Assembly (NCBI GenBank): GCA_037783415.1
Contig: JAZGTN010000024.1
Span: forward strand, 124,001 to 188,000
Direction of reading: 5' to 3'
DNA from: Leptasterias polaris
Taxonomy: Eukaryota; Echinodermata; Asteroidea; Forcipulatida; Asteriidae
Length of the DNA stretch: 64,000 nt
The first letter of the stretch is position 1. Each line of letters starts with the position of its first letter. The translations under genes were made by a program, and so were the position numbers. The notes beneath the pieces were generated by a model. The model made no database searches. It saw only the letters and a program-made list of their open reading frames with translations, and was not told where the DNA came from. This document shows, piece after piece, positions 51,101 through 61,533 of the stretch.

Positions 51101-54100
51101 CATTTTTACCCCTGAATATTGTTTAAAAGCATTGCTTGTGACTATTTATCTTTTTTTTACCGATGTCATGAGGATTTTTGTTTCCTGGTGTGTGTGTCCC
51201 CTCCATATGGTCAACTAACACAGGATGACGAAAGTTTATTCAAACTTTGCACATTGTTTATTTGAACAAACACTCAGAGACGATTTATCTCATTCATCTT
51301 ATGGGTAAGTATCATAATTTTAGATGCGATGAACAACAAATTAAAATAATTAAAATAATGAAATTATGATTATTATTCACTTGAAAAATACACGACTTCC
51401 CGGACTTGTCCGGTCGTGAGTTTACTTTTGAGCCCTGACATCTTGAATGTATGGCACAGTGGTAGTCATCAAAAGGTATGAGTTTTAATCAAACCGCTTT
51501 CTTTAAAGTAAACTTCACAGTACAACTTTCTCTTTTATCTATTTCCCTCGGTTGAAATTACTGTGATTGAAAAGTAAGTTCTGATTTTGATAAAGCAAAT
51601 ACACTTAATACGAATGTTCAAATGATTTCTGGCAAAACATACAAAGTATTTGCTATTTTCTTTCAAACAAGACAGCATAATTGGATGCAATTTTCACGAG
51701 ATGGTTGACTGATGCGTTTGCTGAAAACCAAGGACTGCAATGAATGTAATCTCCCACAAAACCAAGTAATCAGATTCAATTAAATATAGTTTGAACATGT
51801 CATACATGTATACAGACTTCGTGGTATTTCAGCATCTGTCATAAGTTGACATTAATGATAAATATGTCAAATATGAATAGCAAGGGGCAGACAACTCCTC
51901 AAGAGGTTGGTGGAATTCAAGCTGTGCATGCTGGAATTACCTGGCAGTGAACCGTGCATTTGAAGGGGCTCACAGTTTTTAAAAGTATTAGTTTATCAAT
52001 CTATGATATGTGTATGTCACATGTGTATCGTAAAACAAGGTGTAGGGAAGGAATCATGGTTTAATTGTCTTATACACAAGCTGTATCATCTGCAGAATGA
52101 CTGTGAAATAATTCTATTTAATATGCATGTTGAAATCCTTCAAATACTTTTTACAACCATTCTAAGATATACCTTAAGAATAATTTGAAGGTTTGCATGG
52201 TCTAGGTTTTTTAGGATAGAGTTATGCATCTTGGTGCAGGGAAGAAGTTATGTTTAATAATGTCTTATCTCACATGCAACATCCATATCTGCTCCAGTAT
52301 ACTTCACTATAAGACCTCACAGCCAACAGACATTTTCATTATGCACATGCATCAAATCATTCTCACACATTGCTGGCATTTCGCTGGCGTCTGCCCAACT
52401 ATTAATTCTAAGCATGGTTGCTGAATGACACCTTAGGGTGAAGTACTCAGCACTGGCCATGACTCAACCAGATGCATGTTGACTGTCCAACAGAGTTATT
52501 ATTGGTGTAAGTTTGTGCCTATGGCCAGGACCCATTTGATAAATATGTACATGCCCCAAAGTCCTTGCCTCATCAGTGCCTCATAGAGGTGCTCTTCTAC
52601 TCAGTAATAATTGTCCTCCCTTCACAAAAATGAAGTACCAGGTCAACAACTACATAGAGCTATTTAACTACTAGGCAAATATTGGGGCTTACTTTGCCAG
52701 AAAAATGTGCACAAGCAAATGTAAATGTATAATAAATTTCATTCATAAAATCCAACTGCAAGTTTTGTTTGATTCTGTTGGACTTTAAACTGCTTTATTA
52801 TCAGGCCATACCACCATAGGGGTGCACCCAACTAAATTAACTCCCGTAGTATACAGTGCAAAGACTATTACACCCGGTTCAGACAGGCGCTCTAGAGTCG
52901 CGCCGAACCAAAAGTACATGAAAAGTTCGACGTCTGAAACAGTTAGGAGCGACTGGACGAGCTAGAAGTCAAAAGATCGACTGTTGCAGTCGTTCGGAAC
53001 GACTCTGGAGCGCCTTGGTTTCAGACGTCGATCTTGCCATGAGCGGAACATAATGTAAATGTTTTGTTAAGTTCGTCTGTCTGAAACCAAAATTTAATTG
53101 GGTCGACCTGGAGTCGTTCCTAATCTATTTGGTTCGGCGCGACTCTAGAGCGCCTGTCTGAAACGTGTCTTACTTTCTTAGACCCCCACCCCCTTCCAAG
53201 TAACATTGGGTCCTCCTCCAGAGCAAAGTTCTAAGCAAGTTAATATGTATGGGGTCCAGTTGATCAGTTTACTATTCAACGATTGTGAGTATTGCTATTC
53301 ACAAACCAGCATCAGTCTCTTCTACATGTTATAGGACTGAGAGGCACTGCTGACAAATAGGTCTGAAACTAGGATCAACATTTCAGGACATAATGTGAAA
53401 TGATGGCACTTAGTTATGTCTACCTTTCAGTAACATCTGGAAATATAGATTTCAAGGAGCTTTTGAGCACAGTGTCCTCAGTGCTTTAAGAAGTCAACAT
53501 AAAAAGTTCTCAATTCAGATAAAAGATATCTGATTTTAGTTCTAAATCTTAAAACCAAAAGCACTGTTGTAAGAATGTATTCCTAGGATAAAGATACCGG
53601 TATTACTCAATTTGACAAAAATCAAACATTCACCTAAAAATTGTTCTTTTTTCCTCTTCTTTCTCAGTGACCAATATCGAAACTAAATCAAAAACACTTC
53701 TCACATCATGCACCAGTGGAGCTAATCTCAACTATCTAAAATTGATGAAAACACAAAGTGACTTCCATAGAGAAAACAGAGAGATTGCTCGGAAGTTGTC
53801 ATAGCAACATATGGACGTCTAACAATGGAGTGAGAGCGGTAATAACGAAGGAGGAAGTGAGACCTCCTGTATCCACATAAAACCTTGAAAGTTAGTGTGG
53901 TAGCAGCCTTGATTTGGGCATTCTTCCACATGGAAAATAACTTAAGCATTTTAATTCTATTTATTTAAAAGGGTTTGCACATTGGTAAGATTGGGAGCAC
54001 AAATGTTCACAAATTGGCACCTCAGTGACATACAGATGGTCATGGTAGAACACTTTCTTTAAAATGTGTTTGCTTAATGACATGCTTTCGTTTCTGAGAA

Positions 54101-57100
54101 ATTAGTAAAACAATCAGTTTTTGATCTTGTGAGTCCAAAACCCAATGTTTGAAAACATATGAGCATTTGTCCACCATTTTCTTGTGACTCCAATGAAAGA
54201 TTGAGCTTAAACTTTCACAGGTTTGTTATTTTTTTATTTATAAGTTGAGTTATGGAAAGTGAAGATACTGGTCTTTGACAGTTACCAATGTTCTTTGCCT
54301 GCTTTAAACTGACCCAGATTTGAAACGACTACATGGAGTTGATGGTGCATTATTTTAAATTGGGGTTGAACAAAGAAAAATTGACTAGAGCGGGATTTGA
54401 ACCTGTGACCTCCGGATAACCATGACCTGCACTCTACCAACTGTGCTATCTAGGACTATGTTGACAGTCTCCCTATTTTGTCAATATCTTTGCTGGGGGG
54501 GGGGGGGGGGGGTGCCAGTCAGAAGCATACAAACTTTAACTGTTGTACAGCCAGGGATCACACCCAAGTTTACAATACAATCTGGGAAGCGGCAGCATTA
54601 TTTTATCAGGTTGCAGAAACTGGTGAAAGCAAGACTATTTTTGTTGGGCTTCTTTTTTGTCACAATGAGAAATACTTGGTCTAAAAGAACCAATAATTCT
54701 TCCAGGTAAACAAAAATTGAGCAGTCACGACCAATTGATGACCTCGATGACAAACGATGGGCAAAAATAACTAAAATCAAGACAAGAAACTCAACACAAT
54801 CTTTCAACGAAATAACTCTGGAACATGCTTTACTCCGATTTGACACCAGGTCGATTTCCACACATGTCAAACGTGCTTTAAAATAAAGCTGGTAATGGAA
54901 GTATCAAAACAAATCAGGAGACCCTGCCCCTTCCCCCCACCCCCACTGGACTTATTTTAAAATCTGGGTTACCCCAACTGGACTTATTTTTCAATTCCGG
55001 GTTTCCTGTGATCTTTGGAGACTTGCAAAACATTTTCTTTGTTTGTAGCTAATTTAAGCAAATGCCTCAAATTGTCAAAATTCCAAAATGCCGTCGTTCC
55101 GTTTTGTTGAGTATTCAGAGCCTTTCGCAATCCCAAACATCTGGTTGGCATTAATATGAGTAAACAAACTTTCAAACAATAAACAAAGTCTAACTTTTTA
55201 TATACAATTTAGAGCAAGGAAAAGCAAATCGTGGGAATGGGTTTGGGAGAAACGATCCTTGCCAAGAAACAGGAACGTGGTTTCTAAATAGTCAAATTTC
55301 ACAAAAAACTTTCAAAGAAATAAAACAGCCCCTAAAACAGGGGATGATTTTGCTTATTTTGCAGTTCTTTGATTGTCCACGGTGCAGTTTAAATTTCACT
55401 CAGTGTGATTTACAGAGCATACTTCCATCAATCCTGTATATTTTTTTTAACACGCACACATCAATCAAAACGCGAGGTCAAAAAGTAATCAAGTCTGTCT
55501 CCCTTGTTGAATTCCCTTACGGTGATCCCTGTCCTGCCGCTTTCAAATGCTACGACAGTTACAGATTGAATGGCATCTGACTGGCGTCACCCGAACAATG
55601 ATATTGACAAAAAAGGAAAACCACCAAAATTAGGGCTAGATAGCTCAGTTGGTAGAGCGCAGGCATATTAATCAAATCCTGTTGTAGTCAATTTTTCTTG
55701 TTTAACCTGAAATTAAAAGTAATACTAAGTAATCAACTGAAAGTGGTCATGTTTCTGAGGAATTACAGTTTGTGTTTTTCAAGAGTTTTGTTATCATATA
55801 CAACTAAATCAGTCTAGTTCAATAACAAATCATTACAGTTTTTAAGAATGTATTATTACTTTTTTGCAGATGATATATTTCTCAAAGTTTAAAAATAAAT
55901 ACACAACTCCCACAACACAGTTGGATCTTAATAAATGTTAATTTTTGCATCGGGGATAATGAATATAATTTTGCTATTACCTTACACGATGTGTGTTAAG
56001 CACTGTATACTCAGTACTTTCCCGAGTTCTGTGAAAAAAATCCACAGGCAAATCATTCGGGTGGGATTCGAACCCACGACCTTTGCATTGCTAGAGCAGA
56101 TGTCTTACCACTAGACCACCGAGCTAGCCCGATGGCTGGAGGCAGTTCGAATCATTGGCAGCGGGTACAGTTGGATCTTGTTTGTGTTGCAGTACTTTGA
56201 ATGTCTATGGTGCAGTTTAGTTTTCACTAAAGGTTTGATTTATCAATGTCTTTGGAAGAGTTGTTTCAATCCTCCAATTTCTTGCTGAGGTAGAATTCTC
56301 AGAACAATCGGTACTAGTGTCACCTTGTTATTCACATAACTGAATATAATGCATAGGAAGTGCTCAAGTAATTATGGGCTGACTGTAAGGATCAGGCTTA
56401 TGAGGTCTGGCTATTGTTATTCTATTATTTCTCTCTTCTAAAGAATTCCATTGGATATGATTTGCTGAGTCCAGTAACATGGCAAATAGTTACGATTAAC
56501 CAATTATTATTTGTGTTAAACTGAAGGAGAGAGTAAAGATTCAGCTTCAAGAAGACATTTGATCCAGAAACCTGAGCTGTGCAGTACAAGACCTACATAT
56601 TTAAGTTGCATGAATCGTGACAATTTGTAGGTTTTTGTCATTAACTGCGTAGGCTAGAGAAGTAAAGTTACCTTGTTCAAATAAAAAACTTGTTCCCGAA
56701 TTACAAATAGCTTCAGTGAGAGTTATGAGGCATGGCCTCTATTGTCCTGGTCTTGGCCTTGGTGCCCCTTTCTTAAGGAAGTGCCCTTTGCAAAATGAAA
56801 ATGGCCTTGCTTTCTCGAAGATGAAATTCCAGGCCTGACAGGAAAGACGCAAGAATTCTACAAACTTTCCCTCGTTATATTTTATATAACTCACAAATAG
56901 ATCCTTGTCATTTGATTGGTGGAACAGGAGTCACCTGTCATACATGTACGTTATTTTGCCATGTATTTACTGTCGCTCCAAAATTTAATATAGGAGGTCA
57001 ATAATATAGTCACGATTGGTTAATATAGGATGCTTATAAGATGCTCACATTGAAGCTTCACAGTGTCTATTCCATAATAATCGTTCCCGCCTGTTCATCC

Positions 57101-58963
57101 TAATGAAACAAGATTATGTCACAGCGTGTCGGACATGGTTGGTGTCTGTATGGGGATTGTCCACAATGTTTAGAAGTTTTTTAAAGAACTTTCAAAGTAA
57201 GGGGTGGACCAGTTTCCATGTCTATTTTGTTTATTGTTAAACATTTTCAAATTACAATGATCTTTGTGTGGGTTAAATGCATTTCATTGTCCCAGAATAC
57301 ACTAACTCGGTGAAATCCGGCTTTTCTATTTCACTCGGCTTTGCCTCAGGAAATGGAACAGTCCAGATTTCACCTAGTGATTATTCTGCTACACTGTATA
57401 TTGTACTCACATGCGTTCAATATTTGTATAAAAGCGTACCTTAAAGGCACTGTACACGTTTGGTAATTACTCAAAATATATATTAGCATAAAAACTTACT
57501 TGGTAACAAGCAATGGAGAGCTGTTGATAGTATAAAACATTGTGAGAAACGACTCCCTCTGAAGTAACGTAGTTTTTTTTGAGAAAGAGGTAATTTCTCA
57601 CTCAAATAATAAAAGACTTCTGGCCAGAAGCCTTTTATTCCTATCTGAAAGCACACTAATTTGTGCCACAAGGGTGTTTTTTCTTTCATCATTTTCTTGC
57701 AATAGACCTTATGCATTGACGTCACCAAGCCGCCATCTTAGAGGTAAACTGATGATGAAACAATGGAAACGCGCTGATTTGTACGCGCGGCGCACAGGAT
57801 TGGCCAATGAACATCTTCCTTTTGACCTCTAGGTGAGGGCGCCCTACTCAAATGACGTCAAATGCATAAGGTCTATTTCAATGACCAATTGAGCCCACAT
57901 TTTCACAGGCTTGTTATTTTATGCATATGTTGGGATACACCAAGTGAGAATACTGGTCTTTGACAATTACCAAAGATGTCCAGTGCCTTTAATACAAAAT
58001 CTTTTAATAAACAAAGAAATTACTACTCACTTGAGAAGTCTTCTTTTCCTACTCCGACAATAATGATAGACATTGGAAGCTTTGCAGCCTACAAGGAAAG
58101 AACAAATTATTATGTACATGCCCCAAATGAGTGAAATGAATGGGGACAAAATCAATGAACTATTGCTTTTAAAGGTGGTTCAATGAACTGAAATAAATAA
58201 AGGAATTTCTATTTGTAAAGGTTTTTCTTTTTTGTAAATGATTTTGACAAGAGCCGGATGTGAACCTGCGACCTGTGAAAATGAGGTGGTCCCTGCGTTT
58301 TAGTATCGAATGTTGATTAAAATCATCTAGGGTGTAATTTCCATTGAGCTGTGTACAAATCATGCCTGCAGGAAGAAGTCCAGGCTCTGCAGCTGTTTTG
58401 TAAATATGAGATGTCACAGGTCACATCCACAGAATAAGCTACTTGGTCTAAACAATATTTTACAAGATTGGTGGAGCTGACAAAATAGTCACAGACAGTG
58501 TTCAAGTTTTGTGTGATCAACCATACACATTAAATAACAAACCTGAGATTTGGGTTTAATCCGTCAGGAGAAAATAGTGAAAAACTTTGCACAATTTTCA
58601 GCATGTAAACACATTGTCCTAAACATAGGATATAACACCCAAAATCAGCTGATGCGTTTTGTTAAGGCTTTCAAATACAGCTTTCTAGAATATGAATTCA
58701 GGGGAGATATTTCAAAGAAAAAAATAAATAATGATGTTTTTTATCATGACCAATTCTGTGTAATACCTTTATGTTTGCTGTGACAGAATAATTTTTTAAG
58801 AGGTTTGGCAGAAGCAATTCAACAATCCCAAACGGAAAGTTCCAGAGGAAATTCACTTACTTGAACTATAGCCTCTTTAGTGTGGTCCATGTCACAGATG
58901 CAACCATCCGTAATAATAAGCAGAATGAAGTACTCGGAACCATCCTGCTTAGCATGAGCAAAC
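42002..58963 (-). CDS. CPNE5/8/9-like: Copine, C-terminal part (CPNE5/8/9 type), partial
   Basis: Copines bind phospholipid membranes in a calcium-dependent way through two C2 domains, followed by a vWA-like domain. Only the end of the vWA domain and the tail are here, in four exons: 58861-58963, 58031-58088, 48174-48247 and 42002-42184. Junction phases agree throughout. Motifs are [10 protein letters not shown] with a MIDAS-type Asp, [42 protein letters not shown] and [13 protein letters not shown], then a tail [22 protein letters not shown] and the Pro-rich tail fit the CPNE5/8/9 branch better than CPNE1/3. The upstream part (C2 domains and earlier vWA) is not found between 58964 and 64000, so that intron exceeds 5 kb. 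Confidence 0.95.
42185..42984. other. Copine intron; nothing recognised
   Basis: Ordinary A/T-rich intron sequence with no repeat or frame I can name. Confidence 0.5.
42985..43740. repeat. Decayed minisatellite, about 95-110 bp unit, split by a MITE
   Basis: The words GAATTTATGAGTTGAGGAGG, GAGGTAACTTTTAACTCAAG-like text and GGGATAAGGGGGCTTTGTAAG-like text recur about five times with heavy divergence. Units end in G runs near 43057, 43164 and 43272. A TTAA-bounded element (43378-43596) interrupts the array, and the pattern resumes after it at about 43620. Confidence 0.75.
43378..43596 (+). mobile_element. TTAA-CCCT MITE inside the decayed minisatellite
   Basis: TTAACCCTTCTACTGTCTG at the left and AGAGTAGGAGGGTTAA at the right. 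The interior (CACTGTGGTTTTGAATGGTA) matches the inverse of 19266-19471. Confidence 0.8.
43934..44400 (-). mobile_element. Degenerate LINE 3' end with (AAAT)n tail
   Basis: On the minus strand a frame around 44174-44290 contains [15 protein letters not shown] and [12 protein letters not shown], resembling the C-terminal tail of CR1/jockey-type reverse transcriptase proteins (pattern Y-x-T-R...F-S...F-x-G). A short 3' UTR follows with CTGGGACCCATGGGAGACC, ending in AAATAAATAAAT (43938-43966). The coding part is decayed. Confidence 0.6.
45777..45817 (+). repeat. Long G-rich tract, potential quadruplex
   Basis: About 40 nt of G runs separated by single A residues. Sequence of this form can fold as a G-quadruplex or a purine triplex. 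Confidence 0.75.
46018..46253. mobile_element. MITE with CTAGACTTGTAAACAAGTCG ends, copy 2
   Basis: The left end is inverted at the right (CGACTTATCCACAAGTCTAG). The interior ends with three degenerate copies of CGACTCGAnTATCACCGCGA. It is related to 38095-38283. Confidence 0.75.
47408..47562. mobile_element. 155-bp MITE (TTTCACAAAG...CTTTGTGAAA)
   Basis: GGGACTCAATTTCACAAAGA and, inverted at the right, TGCTTTGTGAAATCGACCCC. Subterminal TTAAGATTGATCTTA and TAAGATGAATCTTA extend the arms to about 35 bp. Confidence 0.8.
47863..48039. mobile_element. MITE with AATAGACCTTATGCATTGAC ends, copy 1
   Basis: The inverted ends contain TTATGCATTGACGTCA and TGACGTCATATGCATAA. The body (CAAGCCGCCATCTTAGAGGT) is almost identical to 57701-57877. 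Confidence 0.9.
48174..48247 (-). CDS. CPNE5/8/9-like: Copine exon (vWA domain)
   Basis: A 74-nt exon encoding [20 protein letters not shown], then DIVQ. Acceptor CCCCTAG, donor GTAGGT. Confidence 0.95.
48604..48770 (+). mobile_element. tRNA-headed SINE (GGCTGAGCGG type), truncated
   Basis: TGTGGCTGAGCGGTTAAGAG, B box GGGTTCGAGTCCTGCTTGTG, then TTGTGTTCTTGAGCAAGACA. This is the head of the family seen at 15283 and 17677, without its (ATT)n end. Confidence 0.8.
48771..49757. other. Copine intron; no named element
   Basis: The words ATTCTTTGCTTACAG recur at about 49410 and 49435. Otherwise nothing recognisable. Confidence 0.4.
49758..50100 (-). mobile_element. Probable SINE, inverse orientation
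   Basis: The stretch lies between an (AAT)n run at 49762-49783 and TTATAATGCTCAAAAACATA with GGTGCTCCAGGCGCTC. The latter resembles the GAGCGCnTATAnnA 3' ends of other SINEs here read in reverse. No tRNA head is clear, and the overlapping long frames are not genes. Confidence 0.4.
50101..52869. other. Copine intron; no gene
   Basis: A 21-nt C run is at 50297-50317. Short frames such as 50994-51218 and 52003-52188 have no recognisable content. Confidence 0.45.
52870..53168. mobile_element. 300-bp MITE with 36-bp inverted repeats
   Basis: TTCAGACAGGCGCTCTAGAG, then TCGCGCCGAACCA at the left; the exact inverse at 53130-53165. Inner words TTCAGACGTCGA and GAGTCGTTCC repeat in both orientations. 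Non-coding. Confidence 0.9.
53965..54307. mobile_element. TTAA-bounded MITE, diverged member
   Basis: TTAAAAGGGTTTGCACATTG at the left; the right reads ACCAATGTTCTTTGCCTGC and TTTAA. The body (CTTGTGACTCCAATGAAAGA, TTTCACAGGTTTGTTATTTT) parallels the 35290 and 57441 families. Confidence 0.65.
54350..54570 (-). mobile_element. tRNA-headed SINE (ATAGCTCAGTTGGTAGAGC type), inverse copy
   Basis: On the minus strand: GATAGCACAGTTGGTAGAGT, then GGAGGTCACAGGTTCAAATC and TTTTTCTTTGTTCAACCCC. An 18-nt G run (54495-54512) sits in its leader. Confidence 0.75.
55515..55740 (+). mobile_element. tRNA-headed SINE (ATAGCTCAGTTGGTAGAGC type)
   Basis: The leader GGTGATCCCTGTCCTGCC and TTGAATGGCATCTGACTGG precede GATAGCTCAGTTGGTAGAGC, then TTTTTCTTGTTTAACCTG. 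The B box is degraded (ATCAAATCCTGTTGTAGTC). Confidence 0.78.
55985..56135 (-). mobile_element. Third tRNA-headed SINE family (GGTGGTCTAGTGGTAAGAC)
   Basis: The minus strand reads GCTCGGTGGTCTAGTGGTAA, then CGTGGGTTCGAATCCCACCC, good A and B boxes with a tRNA-like spacing. A tail follows with TTTTTTTCACAGAACTCGGG and AGTACTGAGTATACAGTGC. The anticodon arm is not convincing for a functional tRNA. Confidence 0.75.
56136..57440. other. Copine intron; nothing named
   Basis: No gene. 57299-57370 contains an imperfect inverted pair (GGTGAAATCCGG...TTCC with TCCAGATTTCACC), a likely small decayed MITE. Confidence 0.4.
57441..57992. mobile_element. TTAA-bounded MITE containing a nested MITE
   Basis: TTAAAGGCACTGTACACGTT at the left; the right reads CAAAGATGTCCAGTGCCTTTAA. 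After removing the inner insertion, the body is about 375 bp (CAATGGAGAGCTGTTGATAG, AACGACTCCCTCTGAAGTAA), matching 37395-37795. I recall this as an abundant echinoderm repeat. Confidence 0.88.
57701..57877. mobile_element. MITE with AATAGACCTTATGCATTGAC ends, copy 2 (nested)
   Basis: Same 175-bp element as 47863-48039 with only a few substitutions, inserted in the TTAA-bounded MITE after TTTCTTGCA. Confidence 0.92.
58031..58088 (-). CDS. CPNE5/8/9-like: Copine exon (vWA domain)
   Basis: A 58-nt exon encoding [19 protein letters not shown] plus the first base of Lys. Acceptor TTGTAG, donor GTGAGT. Confidence 0.94.
58200..58430 (-). mobile_element. SINE-like repeat with B box and CATTGAGCTGTGTACAAATC body
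   Basis: The minus strand carries GATGTGACCTGTGACATCTC, CTGCAGGCATGATTTGTACA, then GGTCGCAGGTTCACATCCGG, which resembles a B box. This links the dispersed repeats at 28945 and 36955 to a tRNA-derived family. Confidence 0.5.
58861..58963 (-). CDS. CPNE5/8/9-like: Copine exon (vWA domain, ITDG motif)
   Basis: Encodes [20 protein letters not shown], then [14 protein letters not shown]. It begins in phase 2, completing a codon from an exon outside the window. Acceptor TTGCCAG, donor GTAAGT. Confidence 0.94.
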
Positions 58964-59435
58964 CTGGCAAAACAAAACCAGAAATACCGCCCTCAAATAA
59001 TTGCTCGACTCTCAATACCAATTGATGAATTAATTAAAAATCAAATAAGTACAGTAGTACAGCAAACCAAAATGCACCACACAAACTCTTTTTCTTTTCT
59101 TTATTGAGAAGCTGCCGATCACAAGGCCGTAAAAACAGGCTACTCAAGGGGATGGCTAACAAGTTGGAAAGAGGATAACAGAAGAGGAAATCAAGAAGTA
59201 GAAAGATGACCGTTGATATCGCATTGGAATTAGGACAGGTTATAAGAGGCCGGGAAGCAGGATACAGAGTGAATTTCAAAGTAAGGCAGTCTGTGGGAAG
59301 AAGCTTGATGAGTACCACTGAGTATATTAGCTTGAGGGATTGCTACAGTGAACGCGCAGAGAAACATGTGGTGAGGCCAAGGTACAGTTAGGTGGAACAA
59401 CCACTGAGAGGCCGTTGAAGCACCTGCCATTATAA

Positions 59436-60140
59436 TAGACTGTGCAAGTCTCGCGCGTATCCGAACGAGAAAACACGTCAAACGAAGAACATGTTTATTT
59501 CTGAAATTAAATCTTTGTTTTAAATTATATCTCATGACAAAATCTGAAGAACAAAAATAAATCATTACAATTTTATGAAAAGTTTTAGCTTTTGAAAAAA
59601 CAATCACAATAGTGTGTATATTATTATTGGAAAAAAAATTAAAACTCTGGGACAAGGATGCCTATTTGATATTAACTTTTTAGAAACCCCTCACGCGGAT
59701 TCGTGAAGGTCAAACGGGTCTTAAATGGACCCGTATCGCAGTTTAAAGAGGATGCTGACGCCTCAACAACCATAGACTGCAATGAAAGGGTTTGCTTTGC
59801 AATTACAGCATCTGGCGATTATAATTGCGCATCCAAAACAAGCGTTTACGTAAGTTTTATGATCGGAGGCGAGCACAAATTCTTAATTTTTTGCAATAAC
59901 CGGAAGCTGAGGTCAAGTTTAATTCTTGGGTTTTCTTCGTTATATTGTTGAATTGGTTTTACTTTCATATGTTGTTATCACTTAGTATTACATTCCCAAC
60001 AACATGTATACTTTTCTAGGTCATAACCTACGTTAAACTAAAATAATTGACGAAACAAAATCTCGCCCACGTAAAACTCCATATGGTTGGGACCACTATG
60101 GTCCCGGAAGTTCGATTACGCGCGAGACTTGCACAGTCTA
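59436..60140. mobile_element. 705-bp inverted-repeat element with TA ends
   Basis: TAGACTGTGCAAGTCTCGCG and the inverse CGCGAGACTTGCACAGTCTA are perfect ends. Arms continue to about 27 bp. The TA at each boundary suggests a Tc1/mariner-type target. The frames inside have no recognisable transposase. Confidence 0.82.
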
Positions 60141-60540
60141 TACATGTAAAAAAAAGCTTAGGGAGGCAACAGAGCGACAGAGAAATAGGAGTTCTTTTAA
60201 AAGTAATAATAATAAGCTGGCATTTATAGAGTGCCTCATCAAAAAGAACTTGACTTTGATCTGAAAACTAAACAATTGCAAATTAAGAAAGCAGACAACT
60301 TTGGCAGACTAGTGAAGAGTCATCTTTACTGGTTAGGCTCTTAAAATTTGTCACAAACACTGCAAGACAATCAACGGCAGTACTGCTGAAACGGACAGAT
60401 GTGATACTTCAAACATTAATCTGATCAACTTCCAGTGGATTTCTGTCCAATTGAGGATTTCTGATACTCGGTGAGGAGTTTTAATTTAAGTACTGCATCT
60501 TGAGGAGTAACCATGCATCGATGCCGTAGGCCCTACACCT

Positions 60541-60715
60541 GGCTTCCCAAACATGCTATCTGAGTGGCACACTTCAACCTGTTATTGACTATGAGATCAG
60601 ATAGCTGATTAATCTTGAAGGAAACCGATTAAAAGGAGAGCTCGTTAATTTTGTTAAGGAAGAGTAAAGTGATTCCCACCGTCTAAGACTTCAATAAACA
60701 CACCACACAACGTTC
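60541..60715 (+). repeat. Dispersed 165-bp repeat, copy 1
   Basis: AACATGCTATCTGAGTGGCA, CACTTCAACCTGTTATTGAC and CTTCAATAAACACACCACAC are repeated at 61534-61700 in the same orientation with minor changes. Confidence 0.85.
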
Positions 60716-61099
60716 ATGTGAAAACATCATCTTATTCCAGGATTACATTTTGAGTGAAAATAGAAACAATTAAATGTGTTACCAGAGGGCGCTCTTTAAT
60801 ATTATGATGACATCATCATTGTATTTGAAGAAGCTAAAGGTCAAATGTTACTGTTCTGGTTTAATCTTTATATTGAGGTTCAATTGATTATTAATTTTTA
60901 AGGGCTCAATTCAGTTTCAATAAAATGTTGTTTGATGTGAAAAGATAAAGACAACCGGTCATGTAGTATTGACTGTTAATGTTGGTCCTTCCAGGACACC
61001 GTAACATGTGCTTTACCGATCGCGGAAAGAAAGCGGAAAATTATTTTTACCGTAACATTTTGCTTGACATTCTCAATTTCTTTCAAATTTCACAGATAG

Positions 61100-61170
61100 G
61101 ATACAATTGATATTAATAATAATCACAATACCAAACTTGTAAAGCGCCATCTATCTATGACCAAACATAT
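61100..61170 (-). mobile_element. SINE 3' end fragment
   Basis: ATTAATAATAATCACAATAC, then AAACTTGTAAAGCGCCATC. The reverse reads GGCGCTTTACAAG followed by an (ATT)n-type tail, typical of the SINE ends in this window. Confidence 0.4.
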
Positions 61171-61354
61171 TCCGAGGCGTTGGACAAAAGAAAATTAAGA
61201 AAAGCATACATTACAAGATAGTTCATCAAAGTATACAGAGGAATGTAGTTAGGAGCAGATTAAAGAGTGATTTGCACACTAACAAAAAACAAGTGGGTAA
61301 ACACAAATTTAGAGTCTAATTAAAATATAGATACCAAATAAAAAAAGCACGTTA

Positions 61355-61470
61355 ATCCGGAGGTCTTCGGTTCAAATCCAGCTCTAGTTAAATTTTCTTT
61401 GTTCAACCCAAAATTATAAAAAAATTTACCCAGTCAGTTTCCCTTTTGGTTTATCATTTGGTATCTAACA
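61355..61470 (+). mobile_element. 3' half of an ATAGCTCAGTTGG-type SINE
   Basis: TTAATCCGGAGGTCTTCGGT, TTCAAATCCAGCTCTAGTT, TTTTCTTTGTTCAACCC, then ACCCAGTCAGTTTCCCTTTT and a short tail. Confidence 0.65.
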
Positions 61471-61533
61471 AACATACATACATATATTCATACACTGGGC
61501 TTCTATATAGCGCCATTTCATTTATACCACAGC

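Noticed and set aside
56050..56130. Functional tRNA gene
   Set aside because: A and B boxes are good, but the anticodon stem and acceptor ends do not pair well, and a SINE-type tail follows.
59230..59951. Novel genes inside the 705-bp element
   Set aside because: The frames have no domain and cross the element boundary or stop within it. They are probably chance or remnant frames.
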